Assembly (NCBI GenBank): GCA_028641055.1 | Contig: CM054060.1 | Span: 242,200,833-242,264,832, forward strand | Source of the DNA: Alopecurus myosuroides | Taxonomy: Eukaryota > Streptophyta > Magnoliopsida > Poales > Poaceae | DNA length: 64,000 nucleotides | Direction: 5' to 3' | Part shown: positions 24,196-35,904 of the stretch, one piece after another | Layout of the letters: the number at the start of each line of letters is the position of its first letter | Position numbering within the stretch: position 1 is the first letter of the stretch | Made by a program: the position numbers and the translations under genes | Notes under the pieces: model-generated | The model's input: only the letters and a program-made list of their open reading frames with translations | Databases searched by the model: none | What the model was told of the DNA's origin: nothing

Positions 24196-24606
24196 TAATC
24201 TCTCCTCTTCTTTTCGAAAAGTTTAGAACTAATAATAACATGATAGCATATTTAAGATTGTCAGGCAAAGGCTTTAAATCAAAAACAGGATCCTCCTTGG
24301 GTGGTAATGTGGTACCCAAGTCTTCCACCGGTAAATTATGTTTCAGCATCGCTGGCTGATGTAAGAAAATCTCATCAATTTCATTCCTTTCTTCCCTAAA
24401 GACATCACTTTCATGGTCTTCCATGTATTGCTGCAAAGGATTGTTAGGAGCAAGAGCAATAGCAGCCAATTGTTCAACTCTATAGTTCTCATTAGGTTAT
24501 CCAGCTCATAAGGCGCTTTAGAAAATTTGGAGAAATTAAATTCATAAGATTCTCCATCAAACTTTGTAAGAATTTTCTCCTTTTTTACAATCAATAACAC
24601 CACCAC
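24173..24606 (-). pseudogene. Linker between protease and RT, element C
   Basis: Carries the typical gypsy protease-RT linker: FDGESYEFNFSKFSKAPYE, then ALAPNNPLQQYMEDHESDVFREERNEIDEIFLHQP and FDLKPLPDNLKYA. Frames change near 24480 and again near 24240, after LKYA. No catalytic motif is expected here. Confidence 0.75.
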
Positions 24607-25640
24607 GGGTATTTAAGAAAGGTCTACCAAATATAACAGGACAAGACTCACTAGTACAAGTGCCTAGTACTAGAAAATCAGCAGGATATTTAGTTTTACC
24701 ACATAAGACCTCCACATCTCTAATAATACCAATCGGAGAAATAGTTTCCCTATTAGCAAGTTGAATAATCACATCAATGTCTTCAAGTTCACAAGAACCA
24801 ATTTCATGCATGATTTCTTTATAAAGCTCATAAGGAATAGCACTAGAACTAGCACCAATATCACACAAACCATAATAGCAATGATCACCTATCCTCACAG
24901 ATAGCACAGGAACACTAGGTTTCCTAGATTTACTAGGATGAGATACAATATTAGAAGCATCTTCACAAAATATAATGTGTCCCTCTTCTACATTTTCAGA
25001 AACAAGGTCCTTTACTATTGCTACCGTAGGTTCTATAGTTATTTGTTCCTCTGGTTCTATAGGTTTCCTTGCACTTTTATTAACCACACTAGATAACATA
25101 GAATGTTCTTTTACATTAGCAGGGAAAGGCATTTTCTCTATATAAGGTTCAGGCATAATAGAATCAACAGTATGAACTTCCATATCTCTAGCAGGAACAC
25201 AATTAACATTATCTTTATAAGGAGCATGGTACTTGTCCCATTCCTTTTTAGGAATATCAAAATAAGAAGCAAAAGCCTTATATAGGTTTGCAACAACTTG
25301 AGAATCAAGACCATAAACAATACTAACATTACGAAAATCATCGAATGACATAAAAGTTCTAATGCATTCATAGTCATAGTTTATACCTGACTTTCTACCT
25401 TTGTCATTCTCCCATCCTTCGGTGTTTTCTTGAATACGGTCAAGAAGATCCCATTTAGCTTCATCCTTCATATGTGAAAATGATCCAGAGCAAGAAGCAT
25501 CCAATAAATCCTTATCATGAAGAGAAAGCCTTGCATAGAAATTATTAATAACAATATTACTGGGGAGCTCATGAATGGGGCATTTGAGCATTAGTAACTT
25601 CAATCTCCCCCATGCTTGGGCAATACTCTCTCCGTCATGA
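24557..25640 (-). pseudogene. Gag C-terminal part and retropepsin, element C
   Basis: Begins in the second half of Gag (LLMLKCPIHELPSNIVINNFYARLS, DLLDASCSGSFSHMKDEAKWDLLDRI), runs through a linker, and ends in an aspartic protease with L-C-D-I-G-A-S (about 24850-24870), NRETISPIGIIRDVEVLCGKTKYPADFLVLG and VIFGRPFLNTRGGVID. An extra A in a run of A residues near 24585 shifts the frame just after GGVIDCKK. The catalytic D-I-G-A-S is intact. Confidence 0.87.
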
Positions 25641-25650
25641 GGCCAAAAAT

Positions 25651-26043
25651 TTATATATAATCCCGATCTCTATGAATTTCACCGGGAGGATAGAATTTAG
25701 AATAAAAGAGAGGCACAATTTCCTCCCATCCAATAGTCTGGCTATTTTTCAGCAGTTTGAACCATTCAGCGGCTCGGCCTGTCAATGATATAGAGAATAA
25801 TTTCCTCTTCACTTGGACCATTGTAATACCCGCACACTTGAACAACTCGCATAATTCATGTAAAAAGAGAAAATGATCACCAGGATGGACAATTCCATCA
25901 CCTGAATAGCATTTATTCATAACATGTTTAACAATATTTATAGGTATTTTATAAGGATCCAAATCATCAGGCGGTGGGTCACTTAGTACCCTAGAAGTGG
26001 CAGCAGTGCCCGCAAATAAGGACTCAAAAGGAGATCCAAACAT
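25651..26043 (-). pseudogene. gag: Gypsy gag N-terminal part, element C
   Basis: Start Met at 26043 (MFGSPFESLFAG), 88 bp after the PBS. The Gag core reads IPINIVKHVMNKCYSGDGIVHPGDHFLFLHELCELFKCAGITMVQVKRKLFSISLTGRAAEWFKLL and ends FYSKFYPPGEIHRDRDYI, where a frameshift near 25655 separates it from the rest of Gag. The ORF running further up to 26169 only extends into the PBS and LTR. D gag (28880) is clearly related in this core. Confidence 0.85.
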
Positions 26044-26130
26044 AGTGTAATAAAGCAGTAGAAAGTAATAAAAACAACACTTACAGCAGAAGCTTCCTTT
26101 ATCAATTCCACTTCCCAATAGCGCTTCACT

Positions 26131-26147
26131 CCCCGGCAACGGCGCCA
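26131..26147 (-). other. tRNA-Asp primer-binding site of element C
   Basis: On -, TGGCGCCGTTGCCGGGG is a perfect 17-base match to the tRNA-Asp PBS, 11 bp from the LTR end CATCA. Confidence 0.9.
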
Positions 26148-26158
26148 TAAAATAGTCT

Positions 26159-27341
26159 TGATGACCCACAAGTATAGGGGGTGTATCATAGTACTTTCGA
26201 TAAATAAGAGTGTCGAACCCAACGAGGAGAAGAAGGTGTTGACAAGCAGTTTCGATGAAGGAATAACTCTAAATATTGAAAGATAAATTTGTAGGGTTCT
26301 TTGATATTGCAGATAAATAAAGTGCGAGTAAATAAAATGCAGTAATAATAATTGCAGCAAGTGGCCCAATCCTTTCTCCAGCAAAGGACAAGCCGATGGG
26401 TTTACTTATGATCAACAAATGTTCTCAAGGACACACGAGAGGTTTATGTCAAGTGCTTTTGTTTCATGCCGCTGAATAAACTTTAGTGTTTTGATAAGTG
26501 TTGTGTGGGTGAACCTATGCTAATGTACCACCCCATCCAAGACTAATACATACTTGTGATTATACCACTTGCAAGCATCCGCAACTACAAGAAAGTAATT
26601 AAGAAATAAATCTAACCACAACTTTAAGCTCCGGGATCCTACGCTCCCTCGTGCAATGGTTTCCTAACGGGGTTTAGGTTTCTGTCACTCCGGCAACCCC
26701 ACAATTAGTAGCCAAATACACGATGCATTCCCCTAGGCCCATAAATGGTGAAGTATCATGTAGTCGACGTTCACATGACACCGCTAGAAGAATAACACCA
26801 CAACTTAAATATCAAACCATTAAATATTACTCAACATTACTTCACTACTAACAACTTGACTTCTCCCATGTCTTGAAGAACAACACGAACTACTCACAAG
26901 ACATCATATGGATCATAATCAGAGGTGACATAATGGATGATAACAATCTGGTCATAAAGTGCTAACACCGATAAATCTCACATGCATCAACTACTAATAA
27001 GTAATCCACACCGAGAGAAAGATCTAATGTAAAACAACGATAGAGGCCCCTAATTGTTACAGCGGGATGACGGTGGATGAGGGTGATGGTGTTGGTGATG
27101 AGGATGATGGTCACAATGATCCCAATGAAGCCCGGAGTGATGACGGTGACGATGGCGGCGATTTCCCCTCTCCGGAGAGGAATTTCCCCGGTAGTTTTCT
27201 CTCTGCCACAGAGCTTTTCTCTCTCGGGTGTTTTCCGCCCCGAGGTGGCGGTGGAATAATTCTTCGATGTTGGTATGGGCCTTAGGGTTCCCTGGGGGCC
27301 AAGTACGCGAAAGATGTCCCCCAGAGGTGGTCCAGGGTGGC
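26159..27341 (-). repeat. Element C 5' LTR, part next to PBS
   Basis: Begins on + TGATGACCCACAAGTATAGG, the standard 3' end of Triticeae gypsy LTRs in reverse. It runs to 27341 where D is inserted; GTGGC (27337-27341) is the target site. The LTR continues at 56638-56966, total about 1.5 kb. Confidence 0.9.
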
Positions 27342-28703
27342 TGATACGTCATAAACGTATCCTTAATTTCTGATGTTCCATGTTGTTTTCATGTTGTTTC
27401 CCACATGTTTTCCATACACTTTACATCATTTTTATCGATTTCCCGGGGCTAACCTATTGACAACATGCCACAGAGCCAGTTCCTGTTTTCTGCTGTTTTT
27501 AGTGTCAGAAAAGTTGTTCTGGAAATATTCTCGGAATTGGACGATTCGAAAGCGAGAAGTCTTAGAAGTCCCGGAAGCATCCAGAAGTCCCGAAGAGCCC
27601 CAGAGGGGGCCACAGGGTGGCTACACCATAGGGTGGCGCCACCACCCCCTGGCCGCGCCACCAGGTTGTGTGGGCCCTCTGGCCATCCCCTGGCATCGCC
27701 TTTTCCCCTATATATACTCCCCGATGCATAAACCCTAAAAGAATCGACCTTTTCCACAAAATAAATCCGTAGCTCCGCCGCTGCCGCCGACAAGTTTCGG
27801 GAGACAGATCTCTGTTCTGGCACCCTGCCGGGACGGGGAAGTGCTCCCGGAAGCCATCTCCATCGACTCCACCGCCATCTCCATCGCCGTTGCTGTCTCC
27901 TATGATGAGGAGGGAGTAGTTCTCCCCCGAGGCTGAGGGCTCTACCGGTAGCTATGTGGTTCATCTCTCTCTCCCATGGTGTGATCTATATGTGATCATG
28001 AGCTTTGTAATCTGTTTGAATTCGTAGATGTTACTCTTCATCTTTTGCTACTCAAGTGTTTTATTAATATGAACTTTGGAGTCACTTTGATCACGGTGTG
28101 AAGGTGACAGTGTGCACATCGTGTGTGTCTATTACCTTCTGGGGCGCTCATAGTGACACCGTGGGGTTAACTAGACATGGAAATGCCTACTTTAAGGAAT
28201 GCTTTTTGCATCCCTACGCAATGATTAGTGTTCGTTATCCAACCGGAGAGGGTTAAGAGTAGCATAGTGAAGAGAAGATATTTAGTTATTCAATTATGTG
28301 ATCATTGTTGAGAGTGTCCACTAGTGAAAGTAGGATCCCTAGGCCTTGTTTCCAAGCATTGAAACACCGTTTTCCGCCTGTTCTGCTACATGTTTGCTTG
28401 CTGCCATATTTATTTCAGATTGCTATTATTACTTATAACCATCCATATTACTCGCATTTCACTATCTCTTCGCCGAACTAGTGCACCTATATATCTTACA
28501 AGTATATTGGGTGTGTTGGGGACACAAGAGACTTCTTGTATATTAATTGCAGGGTTGCTTGAGAGGGATATCTTTGACCTCTACCTCCCTGAGTTCGATA
28601 AACCTTGGGTGATCCACTTAAGGGAAACTTGATGTTGTTCTAAAAACCTCTGCACTTGGAGGCCTAACACTGTCTACAAGAATAGAAGCGTGCGTAGACA
28701 TCA
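27342..28703 (+). repeat. Element D 5' LTR
   Basis: Begins TGATACGTCATAAACG and ends GTAGACATCA, followed by the PBS. A TATA box TATATATAC is at 27709-27717 (55619-55627 in the partner). The 3' LTR is about 20 bp longer, mainly from an indel after GTGTGTGTCT (28125-28135 region). Confidence 0.92.
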
Positions 28704-28713
28704 AGATCTTTTC

Positions 28714-28730
28714 TGGCGCTATTGCCAGGG
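28714..28730 (+). other. Primer-binding site of D, diverged tRNA-Asp type
   Basis: TGGCGCTATTGCCAGGG matches the tRNA-Asp PBS at 14 of 17 positions, 10 bp after the LTR end. Confidence 0.8.
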
Positions 28731-28879
28731 AGGTAACGTAAAAGGCTCTCTCATCCTCGGGTGTGAGTGCTCAAAGTCATTTCCTTTAGATTCTGCAATT
28801 ATATCTTTTTGTTTCTTGATTTCACTAGTTAGGCTAATTTTTACTTGTTGCTTGTTTTTATTTTTACTAGTTAGTCTTA

Positions 28880-30973
28880 ATGGAAAACAACAAAAATATG
28901 AGAGAGATTTATTTGCATTCTAGTAGCAATGTTATTAGCATTAATTATTTGGATACCATTATTTCTAGTACTATGGAAAAGTCTAAGCTTGAGGAAGCTA
29001 GTTTCTATAAACTTTTTATTTCCCGAGCTTTAGAGGAGAAAATTTGCTGTGATGATACTTTATCTCCCATATGTGATAAACCTAATGATGCTTGTGATTT
29101 TTTAAATCCTCCAACCGAAAGCATTCCTTTTAAAATACCCAAGAAAATTGTTGAACTTGCCATGGATAACCGTTATTTTGGAGATGGAACTGTCCATCCT
29201 AGTGATCATTTACTCTTTATACATGAATTATGCGGGTTGTTCAAGTGTGCAGGTATTTCAATGGACAAAGTTAAGAGGAGGTTATTCTCTTTGTCACTTA
29301 AGGACAAAGCAAGGGAGTGGTATGAGATGCTAGATGATCCTCATCATTTGGAGTGGAAGGAGCTTGAATCTCTATTTTATTCTAAATTTTATTCCTCTCA
29401 TCAACTGTATTTAGATAAGAATTACATTTATAATTTTTGGCCTCATGATGGAGAAAGAATTACTCAAGCTTGGTGAATACTGAAAACATTATTACTCAAA
29501 TGTCCTAACCATGAGCTTCCTGAGGAAATAACTGTTACTAATTTTTATGCAAGGCTTTCAGGACATTGGAAGGATTATCTAGATGCCTGTTCAAAGGGTT
29601 CTTTTTGTAGTAAGAAGGTTGAAGCTAAGTGGGATCTTCTTTAGAGAATTCTAATAAATAGTGAAGATTGGAATAACAACAAAGGTAAAGAATCAGGTAT
29701 AAACTATGAGTATGATTGCATTAAGACTTTTGCTGAAACTGCTGATTTTCATGAGCTTAATGCTAAATATGGTCTTGATCCTCAAATAGCTGTCGGTTGG
29801 TATAGATCCTTTTCTTCTTATATTAATCTTCCTAAAAATGGGGACATATATCATGAACCTTTCAAAGACACTTGCATGAAAAATTAAATTGTTATTGATG
29901 ATTGCAATAAACATGCTCAAACGTCTGAAAGTACTATTTCTTATAAGCATGTTAATTTCTGTGGAGCACTTAGACCTTGTGAGAAGAATCAAATCGAAGA
30001 AGAATATTGCATCCATCATAAGAATGAAAAAACTAGAAAGTGGGATAGGGCTCTAAATGATCTTGGTGAAAAAGTTTGTGCCCTCTATCCTTTTATTTGT
30101 GAACTTTGTTGTAAAGTGGGTCATTTTAATTTTCAATGCTCAAGCCATGATAGTAGCCTTTCGAATCCTATGAGTACTGCAAGTATGTATTGTGATGACA
30201 TGATCACCCCTAATGAGCATTATGAACTTACATTATTTTTGGGGTGTGAAGAGTTATTAAGAAAAACTTCTTTGATTGATATGAGTGTTTTTGATATGAA
30301 TAGTGTCTTGCATGAATGCCATCTTTATTGTGTTGAAAATTTCCATGAAAATACTTACATACAAAATATTCTAAAATAGGACACCTTACCAAAATATGAC
30401 ATGGCTAATATTTGTTTTCATCTTATTAATGAACAGGAGGAATCCTCCAAGGTTTGTTCTATTGTTTCTGATAATAAACCAGGGTATGTGGAGAATCTTG
30501 CTTTCAAGCCTCTCCCTCCTATAGAGAGTAAGAAGAAGAAGATGAGTAAAAGGATAGAGGTAACGGTATCTCGCCCTAAGCATGTTGCTCCCATTATAGT
30601 TTTTGATGAGTCTGAACTCGATGATCTTCCTGTGCCTGTTATTTATGAAAGTGATCATGATTGGGAGAAACACACTACTTTTGATATTGAAAATGTCTTT
30701 GGTACCAATTCTGAAAATGATGATAATTTCTGTACTATTAGTACCATCCATGTCCCTTACAATGATGATATAGAAAGCTATGAGCTTGTGGATGATGTGT
30801 TTGAAAATCCTTTTGCTATTGATGATATGCTTTATACATCTCTTTCTAGTAAAAATGATGATATGTTTACAAATGAATGCACTTTGACAGATAACTATTC
30901 TATTTCCTACGATGATACTATGCCAGTATGCCTCAAGTCTTTGATAAATATTATAAAAGATGATATAACATAG
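28880..30973 (+). pseudogene. gag: Gag-like polyprotein of D: one frame with four stops
   Basis: A 698-codon frame begins MENNKNMREIYLHSSSN, after a 176-bp leader. The core IPKKIVELAMDNRYFGDGTVHPSDHLLFIHELCGLFKCAG matches C Gag closely, followed by LKCPNHELPEEITVTNFYARLSGH. A CCHC zinc knuckle C-E-L-C-C-K-V-G-H-F-N-F-Q-C lies at residues 407-420 (30098-30139). A Lys-rich patch (ESKKKKMSKR, about 30526-30552) is followed by a very acidic tail with many Asp and Asn. Stops fall at 29474 (TGA), 29642 (TAG), 29885 (TAA) and 30377 (TAG), yet there is no frameshift over 2.1 kb. It would act as particle protein only; no protease follows. Confidence 0.85.
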
Positions 30974-30975
30974 GC

Positions 30976-31404
30976 TGTGATTAGAGTTATCCTTATGAAA
31001 CTTGTCATAGTTATGGAGGGATTACCCAAAACCATCTCCCTAATATACAACTTGTCTATCATGTTGGAGTTCTTTATGATGATTATAATGATTATGATAT
31101 TTTCAGTGTACCTACTATTGAGGAAAAAATTAATTATGATTACAATATGCCTCCTATATTTAATGATTATGGTGATGAGAATAATAATGATAGCTATTTT
31201 GTTGAATTTGCTCCCACTACTATTAATAAGAATGACTATGCTTATGTGGAGAGTTTTAATTCTTTTATGCATGTGGCTCATGATAAAAATGTTTCTTGTG
31301 ATAGTTATATTGTTTTATTCATGATGATAATTAAAGTTATTATGAGAGAGGGAAACATGGTTTTATGCATCTCAACAATATTAAGTTTCCCCTCTTTATG
31401 TTGA
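30976..31404 (+). pseudogene. Frameshifted Asp/Asn/Tyr-rich tail of D gag
   Basis: After the stop at 30971-30973 the reading continues in the next frame from 30976, with one early stop. It keeps an unusual composition (YDDYNDYDIFSVPTIEEK, MPPIFNDYGDENNNDSYF). I recognise such acidic, tyrosine-rich tails as typical of the gag-only gypsy elements of Triticeae. Function is unknown. Confidence 0.6.
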
Positions 31405-31626
31405 AATTTTTGAAGTTGCACTTATTTTGTCTTCCTATGCTAGTCACTTTGTGCTTCGTTGACATGTTTTTCTACAAGATTCTTTTTCATATGAAGTGGG
31501 TTAGACTTAAATGTGTTTTATATTTACTTATTGATGATCTATTATTGTGCTTCAACTCTTATTCTTATGTGAGCATCTTTTAAAAATCATTGTGCCTAGC
31601 TGAACGGCGTTAAAGAAAAGTGCTAC

Positions 31627-31640
31627 CGGGAGACAACCCG
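31627..31640 (+). other. Post-ORF hairpin CGGG-AGACAA-CCCG in D
   Basis: It lies in the block GGCGTTAAAGAAAAGTGCTAC found after the last ORF of A, B and D. Relative to A (TGGG...CCCA), the closing pair has changed from T-A to C-G. Confidence 0.5.
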
Positions 31641-32315
31641 TTTTATTTCTCTGTTTTCAACCAGTTTTCCTTTGTTTTCTTTTGTGTGCTTTGCACCTGG
31701 GTGTTTTCTATTTCCTTAGAATCCCTTCCGTATCTTTTCTTTTGTGTTTTTGTTGAGCCAAGTAAAGGCTCTAGTGGAAAGTTGAGGCTATATTTCAGAT
31801 TTCTGCGCAGGAAACAGATTTCTGCTGTCCACTGTTTATTCCGTATAAAATCACGGAAAATTCAAAATGACCTGAGTTTTTTTTAATTAATCCTGGGTTA
31901 TATAATCAAATTTTCTTAGTTTACCACTTTTTGATTTGAGCAACAGAAGATTTTCGAAAAAATATATCTTTACCTGTTGTTCTGTTTTGACAGATTTCTG
32001 CCAATAATTGCATTTGCATCTTAATCTCTTTCTTTTGGTGTTCTTTTGAGAAAAAGAGTTTTAAAAGAAGTCGTCACAGTAGCTAATGTGTTTATGAGTG
32101 TTAGGCTTGTGTTTAAACTGAACCATGTGAATTTATTATTTCGATTCCACTAACGTTGCTAATGAATATTGTGAGAAGTTTGGTGTGAAGGAAGTTTTCA
32201 AGGGTCAAGAGAAGAGGATGATATGATGTGATCAAGCAGAGTGAAGATCCTAATCTTGGGGATGCCCTGATGGTACATCCCAGAAAATTCCAAGAAGACT
32301 CAAGCGTCTAAGCTT

Positions 32316-32336
32316 GGGGATGCCCAAGGCATCCCC
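32316..32336 (+). other. GGGGATGCC hairpin, PPT-like, in D
   Basis: A perfect nine-pair stem (GGGGATGCC/GGCATCCCC) with loop CAA. It is preceded by TAAGCTT, so the left arm repeats the PPT consensus of these elements. Confidence 0.6.
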
Positions 32337-33900
32337 TTCTTCATCGATAAATTATCAGGTCACTTCTAGTGAAACTATATTTTTATTCAGTCACGTCTTA
32401 TGTTTTCAGTTTGTTTGGGTTTCTTTGCTGTAGTAAATGGTTGGATCTTATCATACTTGTGTGGGAGAGAGACACGCTCCGTTTTCATTGCTTAAAACAC
32501 TCTAGTTTTCATTCTTATTGTTCTGTGAGTGTTCACTTTTTGCTAGTATTGCGTTTAGCTCCTGTTTTGCATGCATCTCTTAGTCAGAGCTGTTAGTTTT
32601 AGTAGTGTTATGTGAGTACTCTCAAGTTTGCTTGATGTATCATGTAGAGTATTTTTGTTAAAACATATCTTGTATGGTGCTTGTTGGGAGAAGAAACTGA
32701 TGTTTAAAGTAGAATTTATAATGGTGCAAGTAGAAGCTTGTATTGACTGTTGCTGGAACTTTTTCATGCCATGCTAAATGTTATTTTAGTTCTAAAGCCT
32801 TTTGATGTTGAGTAGAATGAATAGCCTAAAATAGCTGAGAGTGTTTAATATGCCATTGAAAGATTCATGAGTTGTTCTTGTCATAAGGAAGCATAAATTT
32901 TTGGTATTCTCTTTCGAATGTTTTATTTGGTGGACTTGGCGCATGCTCACACCATCTTTATGACTGTGAACCAGTCACGAATAGCCTCCATGACCACTTA
33001 GTTTTTGAACTATGATACCGCTTATGCTTTAATTAATGATGTTTATGTCGCTATGCATGATTATGGCTCGTATGCTCTCTTGATTTTTCGCCCCCAGTCT
33101 TTTGCTAGCCTCCACCTGTACTGAGTATGAGCTCTACTCGTGCATCCAACTACCTTAAACCAAAAAAATTATCATTGTGTCTAGCATACCTACCTACATG
33201 TGGTATTTAACTGCCACTCCAAGTAAATTTCTCATGTGTTACCTTTAAAACCTTCAAAATAACTCCTGCTATATGTTCCTATTTTTGCTCATGAGGACGT
33301 CAATAGAGAATATTTATCTCACTTGTTGATTGTATTTCACACGCTGGACTAATGGCTTCATCCTCTTATCCAAATGATAGAAGAGCTGGTAGCGGGGTGC
33401 CCAGCCCCAAATTAATACACACAAAATCTCTTCACTATTTTTGCCCCTGATTTATCAGTCAAAGCATAATTCTGTAAACAAAAGAGAAAGAGGGATGACC
33501 TTCTATACCAGTTGCATCCTTCATATGGGATCCGCTCTTGTGAAATCTAGTTGCCTTGTGACATACTGCATTTTCTATTTACCATTCGTTGACATTAGCA
33601 TACATCTCCCAAAATATAGACACTCCTCCACGGTATGTGATTCTTGGCAGGCACCCGAGGATTCAGTTAGCCATGGTTTGTGAAAGATGGATGGGAGGAG
33701 TGTCAAAGTTTTAATACCTCTGTTTAATAAAATAAAAATCTCTAGCACATGAGTGATCCCTGCTTCCCTCCGCAAAGGGCCTTTCTTTCACTTTTATGTT
33801 GAGTCTCCATCTTCTAACTTTATGCACAGTTGAGAGAGCATTTTTGGCATTTTTAGTTCTATGTGCATTGTCCCATAAACATCAATAATTGCTTCATGAT

Positions 33901-33905
33901 GTGAT
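33901..33905. other. Target site duplication of E, left copy (GTGAT)
   Basis: The identical GTGAT follows the 3' LTR of E at 54865-54869. A further GTGAT at 47525-47529 follows the 5' LTR of E and belongs to the irregular duplicated flank. Confidence 0.92.
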
Positions 33906-35904
33906 TGTAACATCCCAAATTTGCTAGCAAAGGGTTGTGGTGTTGTTATCATGTCATAGCATGCATGAAAAATTTGAACCAAGTTTTAATTGAATCTAAA
34001 TGAAACTTGCATAAAAATCACTTAAAGTGAGCACTTCAAATTTGAATTTAAAACAATTTCAAAATTTGAAAACCAAGTAATGGTTTGGTTGGAAATTTAA
34101 TGGGCTTTCCAAAAAGTATTTTTGTCAATTTTATTTCTTGCAAAAAGGCCCTCAAAAACCCTGTTTAAGTTCTGTTTTCTATGGAAAAGGGGCTCTCTGT
34201 TTTTTTCCCAAAACTTCCAAGGGGTAATGGGCAAAATGTCCTTTTGTCTCTTCCTTGTCCGGCCAGAAGGAGAGCTGGCCGTCGACGCCTCCCTGCCACC
34301 TCCTGCTCTACGTCACAGCGAGGATCAGGACGCCCAGGAGGCGTCTAGATCGAAGCCTCCTCCCCTGAACCCCCCTCGAACCCACCTCTCTCTCTGTTTT
34401 TTCCCGTACTCGACCAAACCCTAACCTACTGTGTCCGCCGGCCGTTGCTCGCAGCCGTCGTTCTGGCCATTGTAGAGCCCCGCCGAGGACTCCATCCGCT
34501 CCGTCGCCCTCTTCTCGGCCTCCTCGAGCACTCACGCTTCCCGGGAAGCCGCAAATCGCTGGAATCGACGTCGTCTTCCCCGCCTCCGGCCGTCGCCCTC
34601 CGCGGCCGATTCGCCGCTGTCCGGCCCTCCCGGGCGCCCTCGACCCTTCCACGAGCACCACCGCTCCGTGGTGAGTCTCCCGGTGCTCTCCGTTTTCTCC
34701 CTACCCCTCTGGTTCCTCTCCCCGCCGAAGGCCGCCGTCCGCCGCCGCGGCTCTTCACGCCGGTGAGGTTTCCGGTGACCATTTGGTCAACCGGCGCCAC
34801 CCCTAGACTCCCCACGAGCTCCTCTCCCTTGTGGTATGTTTCGATTTGCGAATCGCGCGCGAAATCCGCGGATTGCGGGTTCCTCTGTGAAGAACAGAGA
34901 AGGTGATGTCACTGTTGCGTCATGCTGATGTCATAAATCTGTTTTCCTATTTTAGCAGAAAGATGTTTAATAATTCTAGAAAAATGATTAATTTTAATAA
35001 CTATTGTTTCATAATTCAGAAAAATAAAAGAAAGGTATCAAAATGTTCAGAAAAATATAAGCTACCTGTTTATGTCACTTTCATACATGTTTGACAAACT
35101 TTAATTTTGACCATTATTTCATATTGTTTAATTCATTTAAAATATGGAAAAATAAGTTTTTATTCAATAAAATTAGAAAATTAAAATTTATATACCAAAT
35201 TGCTCAAAATGACAAATTCAACCTAGTTATGGTGTTTTCAACCCCTTTTAAGCAACTAAAATTAGTCTCACTTTCAGAATTGCAAGAATCGGCCTCCGAG
35301 GTCCACTTCGGGACTAAATTCAGTAAAAGTGCATACTTAATATATGAACCCTAGCAACCCATGAAACATGTTTAGGGCTTCTATTTAATGCATTTAAATG
35401 TTCATGCATACATATTGCACATTGCATCGATGCCATGTTTGATTGATGTTCTTCTTTTCGGTGTTGTTCCCCCTCGGTAGAACGCGACTCCGAAGTAAAG
35501 GCCAGCAACCCCAATGGCGAATACTTGATCCTAACCGACAAGTCAAGCACTTATTCCCGAAGAATTTCTTTGGTTTTCTGGAAGCAAGGCAAGCATAACC
35601 TCTTATCTGCTCATATATGATTTTGAAAGACTTTTGATTCTCGTACATTGCATCTGATTCCAATGTATCTTGTGTCAGTAGTTAGAGTTCTCCTATACCA
35701 TGCATAGCCTACTTATCCTGATCCACTACTCCTAGCAGCTATAGGTTTGCTTGTGTGCATCGCCAAAGCCTGAAATATGCTGTGCTTAGTCGTACATGCA
35801 TGTTATCTCTGCTCCATCCGGTTGATGAATCAGAGTTACGAAATGATCTAGTATGGCAAGATAGTGGTAAGTTAAGAGATATTTGTTTAACATGATTTAA
35901 AGGT

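Larger units (their letters stand above)
31405..33905 (+). other. 3' untranslated region of D, left part
   Basis: About 2.5 kb without a convincing ORF. It is homologous in reverse orientation to 10260-12861 (A) and 16633-19451 (B). It includes the post-ORF hairpin at 31627-31640 and the GGGGATGCC hairpin at 32316-32336, preceded by a related CTTGGGGATGCCC block at 32256-32268. It ends in GTGAT (33901-33905), the target site of E. Confidence 0.8.

Noticed and set aside
34445..34906. Pro/Arg-rich 153-codon ORF as a host gene
   Set aside because: It lies in a CpG-rich LTR block. The second LTR copy has different frame breaks, and there is no known domain.
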